Shown: positions 35,295 through 35,793 of the stretch, piece after piece
Position numbering within the stretch: position 1 is the stretch's first letter
Layout: every line of letters starts with the position of its first letter
Assembly (NCBI RefSeq): GCF_000300975.2
Contig: NZ_AEEC02000044.1
Location: 1 to 35,793 of the forward strand
Length of the DNA: 35,793 bases
Direction of reading: 5' to 3'
Source of the DNA: Herbaspirillum frisingense GSF30
Lineage (GTDB): Bacteria > Pseudomonadota > Gammaproteobacteria > Burkholderiales > Burkholderiaceae_D
Position numbers and translations under genes: made by a program
Notes under the pieces: generated by a model
Databases searched by the model: none
Told to the model about the DNA's origin: nothing
What the model saw: only the letters and a program-made list of their open reading frames with translations

Positions 35295-35793
35295 TCAGGC
35301 GCTGCAGCCGCGGATTTCCTGGTCCGGGAAAGCGCTCTTGATGTTGTCCAGGGCGCTGCGCGCCTCCGGTGTCAGATCACGCAACTGGAAGACCTGCTTG
35401 CCGGCCCCGGAGCGGCGCGCAATGATGCGGGCGCTGCGCACCCCGCGCGAGATCAGCTGGCTGACATAGGCCTTGGCCGCCTCCTCGGTGCGGAAGATGC
35501 CCAGCGAAACGCCCGAGCGCAATGCCGGGTTGGGGAAACTGTCAGGAATGACGTAGAAGTCGCCGATGCCCAGGCGACGCAGCTCGGCGATACGCCGGTC
35601 GGCTCCCTCTCGGCCATCCTGCGGGGGGATGTAGACCATGTGGCTGGTCACATCCTGGGTCAGCTTCTGGACCACCTTGTCACCCAGGTTGAGACTGGCA
35701 AGCTGGGCCGAGAAGCGACGGGCATCGGCAGCCGTGAAGTTGCCGACCTCGGTGCAGGAAGGGGTAACGGCAGCGACCTGAGGCGCCGTCGTG
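35295..35793 (-). CDS. SPOR-domain protein, C-terminal part (5' end outside window)
   Basis: The frame is open to the edge of the window and continues beyond it. The visible 165 residues include the C-terminal SPOR domain: MVYIPPQDGREGADRRI, LGIGDFYVIPDSF, GVSLGIFRTEEAAKAYVSQL and VRSARIIARR. SPOR domains bind denuded septal peptidoglycan. The preceding CTEVGNFTAADARRFSAQL segment is also found in such proteins of related bacteria. The N-terminal part, where a membrane anchor would be expected, cannot be seen, so the exact protein is not named. Confidence 0.85.
   Translation of the reverse strand, partial: TTAPQVAAVTPSCTEVGNFTAADARRFSAQLASLNLGDKVVQKLTQDVTSHMVYIPPQDGREGADRRIAELRRLGIGDFYVIPDSFPNPALRSGVSLGIFRTEEAAKAYVSQLISRGVRSARIIARRSGAGKQVFQLRDLTPEARSALDNIKSAFPDQEIRGCSA

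Overview
The window looks like chromosomal housekeeping DNA from a beta-proteobacterium of the Oxalobacteraceae, most likely Herbaspirillum or a close relative. This is inferred from gene content and order: minCDE, hemA-prfA-prmC, a SAH riboswitch ahead of ahcY, the ahcY-PF04020-metF order, tandem lpxL genes before dapF, a DUF484-xerC pair, and a beta-proteobacterial trimeric porin. It also fits the high GC and strong GC3 bias. I saw no prophage, insertion sequence, CRISPR array, tRNA or rRNA.

Layout. Positions 1-6592 run on the + strand: the end of minC, then minD and minE (division-site placement), an orphan and atypical OmpR-type response regulator, then hemA, prfA, dsbB and prmC (tetrapyrrole synthesis, translation release and its methylation, disulfide formation). 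Positions 6634-18705 run on the - strand. They hold a fused indolepyruvate ferredoxin oxidoreductase, a di-haem cytochrome c peroxidase and phenylalanine 4-hydroxylase, preceded by a tight slt - epimerase - gst - cca - GNAT cluster. A divergent 5-FCL gene follows at 18740.

Positions 19450-23633 (- strand) form the activated methyl cycle block: metK, then ahcY, a small PF04020 membrane protein and metF. The last three appear to be one transcript under a SAH riboswitch. The ahcY promoter sits inside a GC-rich hairpin just downstream of metK. Divergent from metK are two tandem lipid A acyltransferase genes and dapF (+). Then come a Sel1-repeat protein (-), a highly expressed porin (+), DUF484-xerC and a Zur-like Fur regulator (+), a HAD nucleotidase (-), a TraB/GumN protein (+), argB (-) and the end of a SPOR-domain protein (-).

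The least ordinary stretch is the 536-base gene-free gap 10240-10775. It has a strong + strand intrinsic terminator although both flanking genes lie on the - strand, a plausible promoter about 110 bases upstream of it, a CCTCCCC anti-Shine-Dalgarno-like segment between them, four TTTCCGG/CCGGAAA motifs in about 110 bases, and a perfect 9-bp inverted repeat beside the promoter. I read this as a candidate small RNA locus with its own control region. Other points worth a look are perfect palindromes at the phhA and ccp promoters, the response regulator that lacks its acidic pair, and the PF04020 gene translationally coupled to metF. I did not find a clear multi-gene novel system.
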